This document shows, in pieces, positions 8,348 through 17,756 of a DNA stretch of 43,692 nucleotides. The DNA comes from Rubrivivax sp. (GTDB lineage: Bacteria; Pseudomonadota; Gammaproteobacteria; Burkholderiales; Burkholderiaceae_C): contig JAEUPC010000230.1 in the NCBI GenBank assembly GCA_016789865.1, forward strand, positions 1 to 43,692. The letters run 5' to 3'. A program made the translations under genes and the position numbers. A model generated the notes under the pieces. That model saw nothing but the letters and a program-made list of their open reading frames with translations, did no database searches and was not told the origin of the DNA. Within the stretch, counting starts at the first letter, position 1. The number at the start of each line of letters is the position of its first letter.

Positions 8348-8466
8348 CGAGCGCTCCTCGTTTCAGAGTGAACCGGTGGTGGCGCCCGTTGCGGCGTCCC
8401 TGTGCCTGGGCGGGGTGGCAAGCGGGTGCGGGCCGGCGCGAGCTGCCGCGCGCGCAAGGGCCGTCG
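8348..8466 (-). other. Intergenic gap between permease and ltnD
   Basis: This 119-bp stretch lies inside the leftward operon. It is GC-rich. I see no convincing promoter or strong hairpin, so ltnD is probably read from the upstream transporter promoter. Confidence 0.4.
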
Positions 8467-9366
8467 CTACTCCTTCACCGCCCCCGTCATCGCCGACACG
8501 TAATGCTCGACGAAGAAGGCGTAGAGGATGACCAGCGGCAGCGAGCCCACCAGCGCGCCCGCCATCAACGAGCCCCAGCGGTACTGGTCACCATCGGTGA
8601 AGGCCGACAGGATGGCCACCGGCACGGTTTTCTTCTCGGCGCTGTTGATGAAGGTGAGCGCGTAGATGAACTCGTTCCAGCACAGCGTGAGGCAGAAGAT
8701 GGAGGCCGAGATCAGCCCCGGCACCGCCAGCGGCAGGATGATCTTGACGAGGATCTGCCAGCGGCTGGCGCCATCGATCAACGCGCACTCTTCCAGCTCG
8801 TACGGGATGGTCTTGAAGTAGCCCATCAAGAGCCACGTGCTGAACGGAATGAGGATGGTCGGGTAGGTGAGGATCAGCGCGAAGGGCGTGTCGAACAGGC
8901 CGTACTGGTACACCACGGTAGACAGCGGAATGAACAGGATCGACGGCGGCACGAGATACGCCAGAAAGATCATGCCGCCCACCAGGTTGGCGCCCTTGTA
9001 GCGCACGCGCGTGATCGCGTAGGCCGCGAAGACACTGGCGATCAGCGACAGGATGGTGGCCGACACGGCGATGAACATGGTGTTCCACAGCCACTGCGGG
9101 TACTCGGTCTTGAACAGCAGGTCCTTGATGTGCTCCAGCGTGGGCGCGATGGTCCAGAACGGGTTGTGCGTGTCCAGGTCGAGCAGGTGTTCCTTGGGCT
9201 TGATGGCGGTGATCACCATCCAGTAGAAGGGAAACAGCAGCACCACGACGATGAGCGCCAGCGGGATGTACAGCGACACCACGCGCTGCGGCACGGTGGA
9301 CAGGTAGCTCATCCCCTCCGAATGGTCAGCCGTGGTGGCCGCGGGTTTGACGGCAGCCTGGCTCAT
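8467..9366 (-). CDS. Carbohydrate ABC transporter permease, MalG-like (CUT1)
   Basis: I start the gene at the ATG ending at 9366 (MSQAAVKPAA), giving 299 residues; the longer frame would overlap deeply with the upstream permease. Six hydrophobic segments are visible, beginning with YIPLALIVVVLLFPFYWMVI. The cytoplasmic EAA loop YELEECALIDGASRWQILVK, which contacts the ATPase, is clear, followed by LPLAVPGL. It is the second permease of a CUT1-type sugar importer and overlaps the first by the ATGA at its start. It works with the binding protein and ATPase encoded upstream in the same leftward operon. Substrate specificity is set by the binding protein and is not evident here. Confidence 0.9.
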   Translation of the reverse strand: MSQAAVKPAATTADHSEGMSYLSTVPQRVVSLYIPLALIVVVLLFPFYWMVITAIKPKEHLLDLDTHNPFWTIAPTLEHIKDLLFKTEYPQWLWNTMFIAVSATILSLIASVFAAYAITRVRYKGANLVGGMIFLAYLVPPSILFIPLSTVVYQYGLFDTPFALILTYPTILIPFSTWLLMGYFKTIPYELEECALIDGASRWQILVKIILPLAVPGLISASIFCLTLCWNEFIYALTFINSAEKKTVPVAILSAFTDGDQYRWGSLMAGALVGSLPLVILYAFFVEHYVSAMTGAVKE

Positions 9367-10274
9367 CAATCCTCTCCCTGCTGCCACTTGCGCCGCTGCA
9401 GCCCGAACCACGAGACCATGATGGCCGCCAGCAGGAACGGCACCATCGCCGTGGAGACCGCGGCGCCTTCGCCGATGCGCCCGCCCAGGATGGCGGTGTT
9501 GTAGGACATGGTGGCCATCAGCTCGGTGGCACCGGCCGGGCCGCCGTTGGTGAGCACCTTGATGAGCTGGAAGTCGGTGAACGTGAAGAGCACCGAGAAC
9601 GTCATCACCACGGCGATGATGGGCGTGAGCAGCGGGTAGGTGATGTTGACGAACATCTGCCAGCGCGTGGCGCCGTCGAGCGTGGCCGCTTCATAGAGCG
9701 ACGGCGGCACGGTCTGCAGGCCGGCCAGCAGCGAGATGGCGATGAACGGCACGCCGCGCCAGACGTTGGCGAAGATGACGCTCCAGCGCGCGTTCCAGGT
9801 GTCGCCGAGGAAGTCGATGTTGCCGTTGATGAGGCCGAGGTTGCGCAGGCTCCAGCTGATGATGGAGAACTGCGGGTCGAAGATCCACCAGAAGGCAATG
9901 GCGCTCAGCACCGTGGGCACGATGAACGGAATGAGCACGATCGCGCGGATGATGGCCTTGAACGGCAGGTGCTGGTTCAGCAGCAGCGCCAGGTACAGGC
10001 CGAGCCCGAACTTCACGATGCTGGCCGCAAGCGTGTAGAAGAGGGTGAAGAAGACGGCCGTCTGGACCTTGCTGTCGCCGATGATCCAGATGTAGTTTTC
10101 CAGGCCGACGAAATCGCCGGGGCGGCCGATCTTCGAATCGGTGAAGCTCAGCCAGATGCCCAGCCCGAGTGGGTAAACGAGAAACAGCACCAGGAAAGCC
10201 GCCGCCGGCAGCATGAACATCCAGCCCAGCAGGTTGCGGTTCGCACCCCATTGGGCCAGGCGGTCAGACCACAT
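9366..10274 (-). CDS. Sugar ABC transporter permease, MalF-like (CUT1)
   Basis: A 302-residue integral membrane protein starting at the ATG ending at 10274. Hydrophobic segments include WMFMLPAAAFLVLFLVYPLG near the N-terminus and a final segment near 275-290. The EAA motif SLYEAATLDGATRWQMFVNI is present before YPLLTPII. With the MalG-like protein it forms the membrane channel of a CUT1 importer. It follows the solute-binding protein gene by 30 bp and overlaps the next permease by 1-3 bp, so the three are co-transcribed. The compact N-terminus, without the extra loop of enterobacterial MalF, is normal for UgpA/LacF-type permeases. Confidence 0.9.
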   Translation of the reverse strand: MWSDRLAQWGANRNLLGWMFMLPAAAFLVLFLVYPLGLGIWLSFTDSKIGRPGDFVGLENYIWIIGDSKVQTAVFFTLFYTLAASIVKFGLGLYLALLLNQHLPFKAIIRAIVLIPFIVPTVLSAIAFWWIFDPQFSIISWSLRNLGLINGNIDFLGDTWNARWSVIFANVWRGVPFIAISLLAGLQTVPPSLYEAATLDGATRWQMFVNITYPLLTPIIAVVMTFSVLFTFTDFQLIKVLTNGGPAGATELMATMSYNTAILGGRIGEGAAVSTAMVPFLLAAIMVSWFGLQRRKWQQGED

Positions 10275-10304
10275 CGGCGGCTTCCCTCGCTTGCGGTGCG
10301 GCGG

Positions 10305-11648
10305 CTAGCGGTAGATGCGCTTGGCTTGGCGCTCGGCGATGGCGATCGCCTCCTTCACCGTGGCACGGCCGGTGGCCACCGAGGCGAACATGTCCAGCAC
10401 CACGAAGTCGGCCAGCGCGGAGGCCGCCTTTTCACCCACCGAACCCATGCCGCCGGCGGTGAGCGTGCGCTTGGCGACGTCGCGCACCAGGCTGAGCTTG
10501 GGGTCGCTGGTCCACACCTTGTTGGCGTCGTAGGCGTTCAGCGGGTGCGTGAGGTAGGCCACCGAGTCTTCCAGCCACTGGTTGTAGTTCTCGGCTTCGA
10601 GCATGAAGGCCATGAAGGCCTTGCCGGCGTTGGGCACCTTGCTGTACTTCATCAGCATCAGCGGGTAGGCGATATGGAACTCGGTGGGCTTGCCCGCAGG
10701 ACCCACGGGCCACAGCGCGTGGTTCATGTCGTCCATCACCTCCTTCATCTTCGCGTCGCCCTTGGCGGCGCCGGACTTGGCCGCCGCGTAGATCGACACG
10801 CCGTTGTTGGTGAGGCTGACTTCGCCGGTGAGGAAGGCCTTGTTGTTGAAGGCGTCGTTCCACGAGGCGGTGCCGCTGACGAAGGATTCCGACATGGTCT
10901 TCACGTATTCCAGCGCCTTGGCGGTTTCAGCCGAGTCGATGACCACCTTGTCCTTGGCATCGACCAGGTTGCCGCCGTGCGACCACAGCGCCCAGTGCAC
11001 CCAGGCATTGCCGTCGCCCGAGGCGCGGCCGAGCGCGAAGCCGCCGGGCACGCTCTTGGCCTTCAGCGCCTTCATCAGTTCGAGGAAGGCCGCCGTGTCC
11101 TTGGGCACCTCCTTGAAGCCCGCCTTCTCGATCATGCTCTGGCGGTAGTTGATGACGTTGCCGTTGTAGGCCACCGGAATGGCGATCCACTTGCCGCCGG
11201 GGCCCTTGCCGTAGGTCTCGGCCGTGGGCACCCAGCCGCCGTACTTCTTGCCCAGGTAGTTGGCGACGTCGGTGACATCGACGCACTTGGTCGGGAACAG
11301 GTGCGGCAGCGAATACAGGCCCCAGAAGAGGTCGGGGCCCTGGCCGGTGTTGGCCGACACGCTGGCCTTGGGCTGCACGTCATCGAGGCTCTCGTGCGTG
11401 ACCTTCACTTCCACGCCGGTGGCCTTGGTGAAGGCAGCGACCAGCTTCATGAAGCTGTCTTCCTCGGCCTGGATGAAGCGCTTCCAGCGCATCAGCGAGA
11501 GCTTGGCGCCCTTTTCGGGCTTGAAGGGTGAGCTCTGCGCCCAGGCTTGCGCCCACGCCAGCAGGTTGGCCGAGCCGGCGGCGCCGAGCGCGGCGCCGGC
11601 CTTCAGCACCGTGCGGCGGTTGAGGTTCTTCAGGGGGCTTTGGATCAT
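10305..11648 (-). CDS. Extracellular sugar-binding protein of the ABC importer (Tat-type leader)
   Basis: A 447-residue solute-binding protein. The N-terminus contains a twin-arginine motif LNRRTVLKAGAALG and an Ala-rich stretch ending AWAQAWAQSS near residue 39, so export by the Tat route is likely. The mature region has the CUT1 pattern: FTKATGVEVKVTHESL near the N-terminus and GPDLFWGLYSLPHLFP; a conserved aromatic-rich ligand region follows. A ribosome binding site AGGAGA precedes the ATG. The gene lies between the ATPase and the two permeases. The neighbouring catabolic enzymes suggest a tetronate, polyol or small sugar as the ligand, but CUT1 proteins commonly bind neutral sugars or glycerophosphates, so the ligand is uncertain. 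Confidence 0.9.
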   Translation of the reverse strand: MIQSPLKNLNRRTVLKAGAALGAAGSANLLAWAQAWAQSSPFKPEKGAKLSLMRWKRFIQAEEDSFMKLVAAFTKATGVEVKVTHESLDDVQPKASVSANTGQGPDLFWGLYSLPHLFPTKCVDVTDVANYLGKKYGGWVPTAETYGKGPGGKWIAIPVAYNGNVINYRQSMIEKAGFKEVPKDTAAFLELMKALKAKSVPGGFALGRASGDGNAWVHWALWSHGGNLVDAKDKVVIDSAETAKALEYVKTMSESFVSGTASWNDAFNNKAFLTGEVSLTNNGVSIYAAAKSGAAKGDAKMKEVMDDMNHALWPVGPAGKPTEFHIAYPLMLMKYSKVPNAGKAFMAFMLEAENYNQWLEDSVAYLTHPLNAYDANKVWTSDPKLSLVRDVAKRTLTAGGMGSVGEKAASALADFVVLDMFASVATGRATVKEAIAIAERQAKRIYR

Positions 11649-11729
11649 CGCGGTCTCCTGCTTGCGAGAGAAAGTGCGCCGTGCGGCGGGCTCGGGTGGA
11701 TCGTCGTGGAAGGAACGCGGGAAGCAGCC

Positions 11730-12791
<1,062 letters not shown>

Positions 12792-12930
12792 GGACAGGGA
12801 TGTGCGTGGTGGCGTGGGCAGGTGGCGGCGGAACGTGGGCCGCCCGCAAGGCGCAGACGGGGGCGGTCGGGCGGATGAGACGGGTCGGAACCATAAGGCC
12901 GGTGACAGGCAGGCGCTTCAGGGCTTACCC

Positions 12931-12959
12931 GTTGTCGGGCCCGAAAGTTGTCTGATAAC
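12931..12959 (+). promoter_or_regulatory. Promoter and GntR operator in the divergent region
   Basis: GTTGTCTGATAAC at 12947-12959 is a nearly perfect 13-bp palindrome of the kind bound by FadR-subfamily GntR regulators. Sixteen bp upstream (12931) the same GTTGTC hexamer recurs beside the palindrome TCGGGCCCGA (12935-12944). TTGTCG (12932-12937) and GATAAC (12954-12959), 16 bp apart, could be the -35 and -10 for the rightward operon, so a bound regulator would block it. The site is well placed to control the divergent transporter operon too. Confidence 0.5.
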
Positions 12960-12968
12960 CTGACGAAT

Positions 12969-13814
12969 ATGCCCATCGAACCCCGGCCCGGCGTGCGCCG
13001 CGGCCCGCCCGTCGGCGCGGGCGGGGCCGGCGGCACGGGCTGGGCGACCGAGCGCCTCTCCGACCGCCTGGCCGCCGCGCTCATCGCCCAGATCGACAGC
13101 GGTGCGTTGCGCCCCGGCGACCGCCTGCCCACCGAGGCGCAGCTGAGCGCCAGCCACGGCGTTTCGCGCTCGGTGGTGCGCGAGGCGGTGCAGCGCATCA
13201 AGTCACGCGGGCTCCTGCTGTCGCGCCAGGGCAGCGGGGTCTATGTGGCGCCGCCGCCGGCGCATCGGTCGCTGGCCTTCGACCCCTCGGTGCTGGATTC
13301 GATGCAGGCGGTGGTGCAGGTGGTGGAACTGCGCCGCGTGCTCGAAGGCGAGATCGCCGCGCTGGCCGCCGAGCGCAGCACGCGGGCCCAGCAGGCGGGC
13401 CTGAAGCGCTCGCTGAAGGCCATCGACACCGCCATGGCCGCCGGCCACGACGGCGTGGCCGAGGACATGGCCTTCCACCGCGCCATCGGCGAAGCGACCG
13501 GCAACCCGCAGTTCAGCCGGCTGCTGGCGTTCCTGGAGCAGTACCTGCGCGAGGCGATGCGCGTGACCAAGGGCAACGAGGCGCGGCGCGAGGACTTCAT
13601 GCGCCAGGTGCGCGAGGAGCACCGTGCCATCGTCGAGGCGATCGAGGCGCGTGACGCCGCGAAGGCGCGGGCCGCGGCCGTGAACCACCTCTTCAACGGT
13701 GAAGAACGCCTGGTGCAGGGCGGCCTGATCGAGAGCGACGGCCGTGCGGCGCCGGCTGCGGTGCGTACGCTGCGCCGCCGTGGGCTGGCGGCCGCCGGGC
13801 GGGGGCGCAAGTGA
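12969..13814 (+). CDS. FadR/GntR-family regulator of the tetronate locus
   Basis: I prefer the ATG at 12969 (281 residues), because the in-frame TTG at 12948 lies within the predicted operator and -10 region. After a Gly/Pro-rich stretch (residues ~3-25) comes the winged helix: LSDRLAAALIAQIDSGALRP, GDRLPTEAQLSASHGVSRS and GLLLSRQGSGVYV at ~30-95. The C-terminal FCD ligand domain follows (ELRRVLEGEIAALAAERSTR, DMAFHRAIGEATGNPQF, EEHRAIVEAIEARDA), with Asp/His residues that bind a metal in many FCD proteins. The stop overlaps the otnK start. FadR-type regulators beside otnK/otnC operons usually sense a pathway sugar acid; that role is inferred here. Confidence 0.88.
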   Translation: MPIEPRPGVRRGPPVGAGGAGGTGWATERLSDRLAAALIAQIDSGALRPGDRLPTEAQLSASHGVSRSVVREAVQRIKSRGLLLSRQGSGVYVAPPPAHRSLAFDPSVLDSMQAVVQVVELRRVLEGEIAALAAERSTRAQQAGLKRSLKAIDTAMAAGHDGVAEDMAFHRAIGEATGNPQFSRLLAFLEQYLREAMRVTKGNEARREDFMRQVREEHRAIVEAIEARDAAKARAAAVNHLFNGEERLVQGGLIESDGRAAPAAVRTLRRRGLAAAGRGRK

Positions 13815-15196
13815 GCGCCCTGGCCGGTGCAGGGGCCGTCACGCTGGGCGTGATCGCCGACGACTTCACCGGCGCCACCGACGTGGCCAGCATGCTGGTG
13901 CGCGGCGGCATGCGCACGGTGCAGCTGATCGGCGTGCCCACCGGCGACGTGCGGGCGCTGGGGCCCGCGGCGACGCAGGCCGACGCGGTGGTGGTGGCGT
14001 TGAAGTCGCGCACCACGCCGGCGGCCGACGCGGTGGCCGAGTCGCTGGCCGCATGGCGCTGGCTGCGCGCTGCCGGCGCCAGGCACTGCTACTTCAAGTA
14101 CTGCTCGACCTTCGACTCCACGCCGGCCGGCAACATCGGCCCGGTGACCGAGGCGCTGATGAACGAACTGGGCACCGACTTCACCATCGCGTGCCCGGCG
14201 TTCCCCGAGAACGGCCGCACGATCTTTCGCGGGCACTTGTTCGTTGGCGACCAGCTGCTGTCGGACTCGGGGATGCGCGACCACCCCCTCACGCCGATGC
14301 GCGACAGCAACCTCGTGCGCGTGCTGCAGGCGCAGTGCCGGGCGGAAACGAAGGTGGGGTTGCTGCGCTACGACAGCGTGGCGCGCGGTGCGGCCGGTGT
14401 GCGCGGCGGCGCGGCGGCACTGCGTGCCGCCGGGGTGCGCGTCGCCGTGGCCGACGCCCTGCATGACGCCGACCTGCGCGCGCTGGGCGAGGCGCTGGGC
14501 GACCTGCCGCTGCTCACCGCGGGCTCGGGGCTGGCGCTCGGCCTGCCCGAGTTCTATGAACGGCAGGGGCTCGTGCAGCGCCGCGGCGATGCCGCCGAGA
14601 TCGGCCCGATGGGTGGGCGCGCGGTGGTGTTGTCGGGCTCCTGCTCGGTGGCCACGCAGGGGCAGGTGGCGCACTGGCGGGCGGCGCAGCGGCCGGCGCG
14701 GGCGCTGGAGGTTGGTGCGCTGCTCGCAGATGCGGCCTCGGCGGCGGCCGAAGAGGCCGCGGTTCTGGCGTGGGCGCGAGGCGTGCTGGCCGGGGGCGGC
14801 GTGCCGCTGGTGCACTCCACGGTTGATGCGGCGCAGCTGCATGCCGTGCAGGGACAGTGGGGCGCCCAGGCCGCGGGTGCGCGGGTCGAGCAGGCGCTGG
14901 CGGCGCTGGCGCGCGGGCTGGCACGCGATGGCGTGCAGCGCTTCGTGGTGGCCGGCGGCGAGACCAGCGGTGCGGTCGTGCAGGCGCTGGGCGTGCGCGG
15001 CCTGCGCATCGGCCCCACCATCTGCCCGGGGGTGCCGTGGACCGAAGCGCTGGCCGGTGTGTCGGCAGAGGGCCCCGCCGCACCGATGTGGCTGGCGCTG
15101 AAGTCAGGCAACTTCGGCGCGCCCGATTTCTTCAGCACGGCGCTGGCCATGGGCAGTGCACACCGCGCTGCCCGTGCCTCCGGAGCGCAGGCGTGA
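13811..15196 (+). CDS. otnK: 3-oxo-tetronate kinase OtnK (DUF1537)
   Basis: A 461-residue protein from GTG 13811, overlapping the regulator's stop. The N-terminal domain has the family hallmark GVIADDFTGATDVASML (about 13-29) plus the substrate-site region YFKYCSTFDSTPAGNIGPV. The C-terminal nucleotide-binding domain has VVAGGETSGAVVQALG and the final LALKSGNFGAPDFF. DUF1537 proteins were shown to be ATP-dependent kinases of four-carbon acid sugars; OtnK phosphorylates 3-oxo-tetronate at C4. The following gene is the matching decarboxylating aldolase, and ltnD and denD are nearby, which supports the tetronate kinase subtype over DtnK or threonate-specific kinases. It is probably cytoplasmic and co-transcribed from the gntR promoter. 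Confidence 0.88.
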   Translation: MSALAGAGAVTLGVIADDFTGATDVASMLVRGGMRTVQLIGVPTGDVRALGPAATQADAVVVALKSRTTPAADAVAESLAAWRWLRAAGARHCYFKYCSTFDSTPAGNIGPVTEALMNELGTDFTIACPAFPENGRTIFRGHLFVGDQLLSDSGMRDHPLTPMRDSNLVRVLQAQCRAETKVGLLRYDSVARGAAGVRGGAAALRAAGVRVAVADALHDADLRALGEALGDLPLLTAGSGLALGLPEFYERQGLVQRRGDAAEIGPMGGRAVVLSGSCSVATQGQVAHWRAAQRPARALEVGALLADAASAAAEEAAVLAWARGVLAGGGVPLVHSTVDAAQLHAVQGQWGAQAAGARVEQALAALARGLARDGVQRFVVAGGETSGAVVQALGVRGLRIGPTICPGVPWTEALAGVSAEGPAAPMWLALKSGNFGAPDFFSTALAMGSAHRAARASGAQA

Positions 15197-15858
15197 TGAA
15201 CGAAGACGCCTTGCGCGAGGAGATCTGCCGCGTCGGCCGCTCCCTGTTCGAGCGCGGCTACGTGCACGCCACCGCCGGCAACATCAGCGTGCGTCTGGCG
15301 GGCGATGCGGGCTATCTGATCACGCCCACCGATGCCTGCCTGGGCTTCCTCGCGCCCGAGCGGCTTGCCCATGTGCGCGTGGACGGCACGCAGGCCGCGG
15401 GCGACCGGGCGAGCAAGACGCTGGCGCTGCACCGGCGCATCTACGCCAGCGCGCCCGAAGCCCGCTGCGTGATCCACACGCACAGCACGCACCTCGTGGC
15501 ACTGACGCTGGCCGGCGTTTGGAGCGAAGCCGACATCCTGCCGCCGATCACGCCGTACTACGTGATGAAGGTGGGCCATGTGCCGCTGATCCCGTACCAC
15601 CGGCCCGGCGACCCCGAAGCGGCTGCGCGGGTGGCCGCAACCATCGAGGCCGCGGCGGCGCGCGGCGTGCCGCTGCGCGCGGTGATGCTCGACCGGCTCG
15701 GGCCCAACGTCTGGCACGCCAGCCCCGCCGAAGCGATGGCGGTGCTGGAAGAATTGGAAGAGACGGCGCGGCTGTGGCTGCTGTGCGAGCGCAAGCCGCC
15801 GCCGCTGGCCGAGGTGCGGCTGCACGAGCTGCGGCAGCACTTCGGCGCGCGCTGGTAG
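15196..15858 (+). CDS. otnC: 3-oxo-tetronate 4-phosphate decarboxylase OtnC (class II aldolase family)
   Basis: The ATG at 15196 shares its first base with the otnK stop, so the two are translationally coupled. The 220-residue product belongs to the class II aldolase/adducin fold: N-terminal GNISVRLAGDAGYLITPTD, zinc-ligand cluster HTHSTH at 94-99, and a later His135 in PYHRPGDPE. SKTLALH (73-79) replaces the usual Glu-containing aldolase motif, in keeping with decarboxylation rather than retro-aldol cleavage. OtnC splits 3-oxo-tetronate 4-phosphate into dihydroxyacetone phosphate and carbon dioxide, feeding glycolysis. The pairing with otnK is the strongest evidence. A general L-fuculose phosphate aldolase is the alternative and less likely. 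Confidence 0.85.
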   Translation: MNEDALREEICRVGRSLFERGYVHATAGNISVRLAGDAGYLITPTDACLGFLAPERLAHVRVDGTQAAGDRASKTLALHRRIYASAPEARCVIHTHSTHLVALTLAGVWSEADILPPITPYYVMKVGHVPLIPYHRPGDPEAAARVAATIEAAAARGVPLRAVMLDRLGPNVWHASPAEAMAVLEELEETARLWLLCERKPPPLAEVRLHELRQHFGARW

Positions 15859-15918
15859 GCGTGGCGCGCAGGGCATTGCGCCGCGAGAGATGGAACGGAC
15901 CGTGAAGGACCTGGGACC

Positions 15919-16935
15919 ATGAGAGTGCTGATCACCGGCGGCGCCGGCTTCGTCGGCGTGCGCCTGGCGCGCACGCTGCTTGCGCGCGAAAGGCTGGACG
16001 GCCGGCGCATCGAGCAGATCGTGCTCACCGACCAGGCGCCCGCGCCGGCCGACCTGCTGGCCGACCGGCGCGTGCTGGGCCGCGTGGGCAAGCTGCTGCC
16101 CGAAGTGCAGGCGCTGCGCGACGAGGAGTTCGACGGCATCTTCCACCTTGCTTCGGCCGTCTCGGGCGAGTGCGAGCTGGACTTCGACCTCGGCATGGGC
16201 TCCAACCTGGACAGCACACGTGCGCTGCTCGACGCGATGCGCGCGCGCCAGCAGCGCAGCGGCAAGGTCGCCAAGCTGGTGTTCTCCAGCTCGATCGCGG
16301 TGTTCGGGCCCGACCCGGCGTACCCGTTCCCGGCGCGGGTGGGCGACGACACGCTGCCCACGCCGCAGACCAGCTACGGCGCGCAGAAGCACATCTGCGA
16401 GCACCTGATCGCCGACTACACGCGCAAGGGGTTTCTCGATGGGCGCGCCGCGCGGCTGGTGACGGTGACGGTGCGCCCCGGGCGGCCCAACGGGGCGGCC
16501 AGTTCGTTCTTCAGCGGCATCATCCGCGAGCCGCTGGCGGGCGAGGAGGCGCAACTGCCGGTGGACCCCGCCGTGACGCACGCGGTGGCTTCGCCGCAGA
16601 GCATGGTCGACGGGCTCGTCGCGGTGCACGAAGCCAGCCGCGAGGCCTTCGTCGGCCGCTCTGCAATGACCATGCCGGGGCTCAACGTCAGCGTGCAGCA
16701 GATGCTCGACGCGCTGGCCAGGGTGGCCGGCCCGCGCGTGAGGGCGCTGGTCAAGCCGCAGCGCGACGAGCGCATCGCGGGCATCGTGGCCAATTGGCCG
16801 GGCGGTGTCGTCGCCGATCGGGCCACGGCGCTGGGCATCCGGGCCGAGGCGAACTTCGAAGAGATCATCCGGCAGTACATCGCCGACCACCAGAACCACC
16901 CCACCGCACTGAAGGGCCTGAAGGAGCTGGCATGA
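15919..16935 (+). CDS. denD: D-erythronate dehydrogenase DenD (extended SDR)
   Basis: A 338-residue extended short-chain dehydrogenase with the N-terminal dinucleotide loop ITGGAGFVGVRLAR (5-18), the active-site Ser123-125 group in LVFSSSIAVFG, and Tyr153/Lys157 in TSYGAQKHICEHL. The segment VTVRPGRPNGAASSFFSGI is typical of DenD and the related nucleoside-sugar-like epimerase family. DenD oxidises D-erythronate to 2-oxo-tetronate with NAD, entering the OtnK/OtnC route. It starts 60 bp after otnC and overlaps the next SDR by ATGA. With ltnD, the locus would cover both tetronate stereoisomers. A general epimerase annotation is the fallback, but the neighbours make DenD most likely. Confidence 0.84.
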   Translation: MRVLITGGAGFVGVRLARTLLARERLDGRRIEQIVLTDQAPAPADLLADRRVLGRVGKLLPEVQALRDEEFDGIFHLASAVSGECELDFDLGMGSNLDSTRALLDAMRARQQRSGKVAKLVFSSSIAVFGPDPAYPFPARVGDDTLPTPQTSYGAQKHICEHLIADYTRKGFLDGRAARLVTVTVRPGRPNGAASSFFSGIIREPLAGEEAQLPVDPAVTHAVASPQSMVDGLVAVHEASREAFVGRSAMTMPGLNVSVQQMLDALARVAGPRVRALVKPQRDERIAGIVANWPGGVVADRATALGIRAEANFEEIIRQYIADHQNHPTALKGLKELA

Positions 16936-17714
16936 ACCGAATCGACCTGGAAGGCCGCGTTGCCGTGGTGACCGGCGGCGCGCAAGGCATCGGCCTGGCG
17001 ATCACCGAGCGCTTCCTCGCCTCGGGCGCGCGGGTGGTCATCTGGGACATCGACGGCAAGGCGATGGACGACACCGTGGCGCGCCTGGCCAAGGAGCATG
17101 CCGGCCGGGTAGGCGGCCAGCGTGTGGAGCTCACCGACGATGCGGCGGTGGCTGCCGCCACCGCGAAGACGCTGGCGGACGCCGGCCGCATCGACATCCT
17201 CGTCAACAACGCCGGCATCACCGGCGGCAACGGCACCACCTGGGAGCTGGACCCGGCGGTGTGGCGGCGCACGATCGAGGTCAACCTGATCGGGCCCTAC
17301 CTCACCTGCCGGCATGTGGTGCCGGTGATGATGAGGGCCGCCGGCGGCCAGGCGAATGGCCAAGGCTATGGCCGCATCGTCAACATTGCCTCGGTGGCCG
17401 GCAAGGAAGGCAATCCGAACGCCAGCCACTACAGCGCCAGCAAGGCCGGCGTCATCGCGCTGACCAAGTCGCTGAGCAAGGAACTGGCCACCAAGGGCAT
17501 CCTCGTCAACGCCATCGCGCCGGCGGTGGCCAAGACGGCCATGTTCGCGCAGATGAAACAGGAGCACATCGACTACATGCTGGGCAAGATTCCGATGGGC
17601 CGCTTCGTCAGCGTGGACGAAATCGCCGCGATGGCCGCGTGGCTGGCCAGCGAAGACTGCTCGTTCTCGACTGCGGCGGTGTTCGACATCACGGGCGGGC
17701 GTTCGACGTACTGA
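16932..17714 (+). CDS. SDR-family oxidoreductase (sugar or ketoacyl-type dehydrogenase)
   Basis: The ATG at 16932 overlaps the denD stop. The 260-residue product has the NAD(P) loop VVTGGAQGIGLAI (12-24), DILVNNAGITGG (88-99), active-site Ser154, and Tyr167/Lys171 in HYSASKAGVIALTKS. It ends FDITGGRSTY, close to the C-termini of L-rhamnose or L-fucose dehydrogenases of the SDR type. The coupling to denD suggests it makes or uses an acid-sugar intermediate, for example oxidising an aldose or interconverting a keto acid. FabG-like annotation would be superficially possible, but core FabG is normally in a fatty-acid operon. The exact substrate is unresolved. Confidence 0.86.
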   Translation: MNRIDLEGRVAVVTGGAQGIGLAITERFLASGARVVIWDIDGKAMDDTVARLAKEHAGRVGGQRVELTDDAAVAAATAKTLADAGRIDILVNNAGITGGNGTTWELDPAVWRRTIEVNLIGPYLTCRHVVPVMMRAAGGQANGQGYGRIVNIASVAGKEGNPNASHYSASKAGVIALTKSLSKELATKGILVNAIAPAVAKTAMFAQMKQEHIDYMLGKIPMGRFVSVDEIAAMAAWLASEDCSFSTAAVFDITGGRSTY

Positions 17715-17756
17715 CGGGCCGGCGGCGATTGGAGCTGCGCTGCCCGGAGCAGCACC

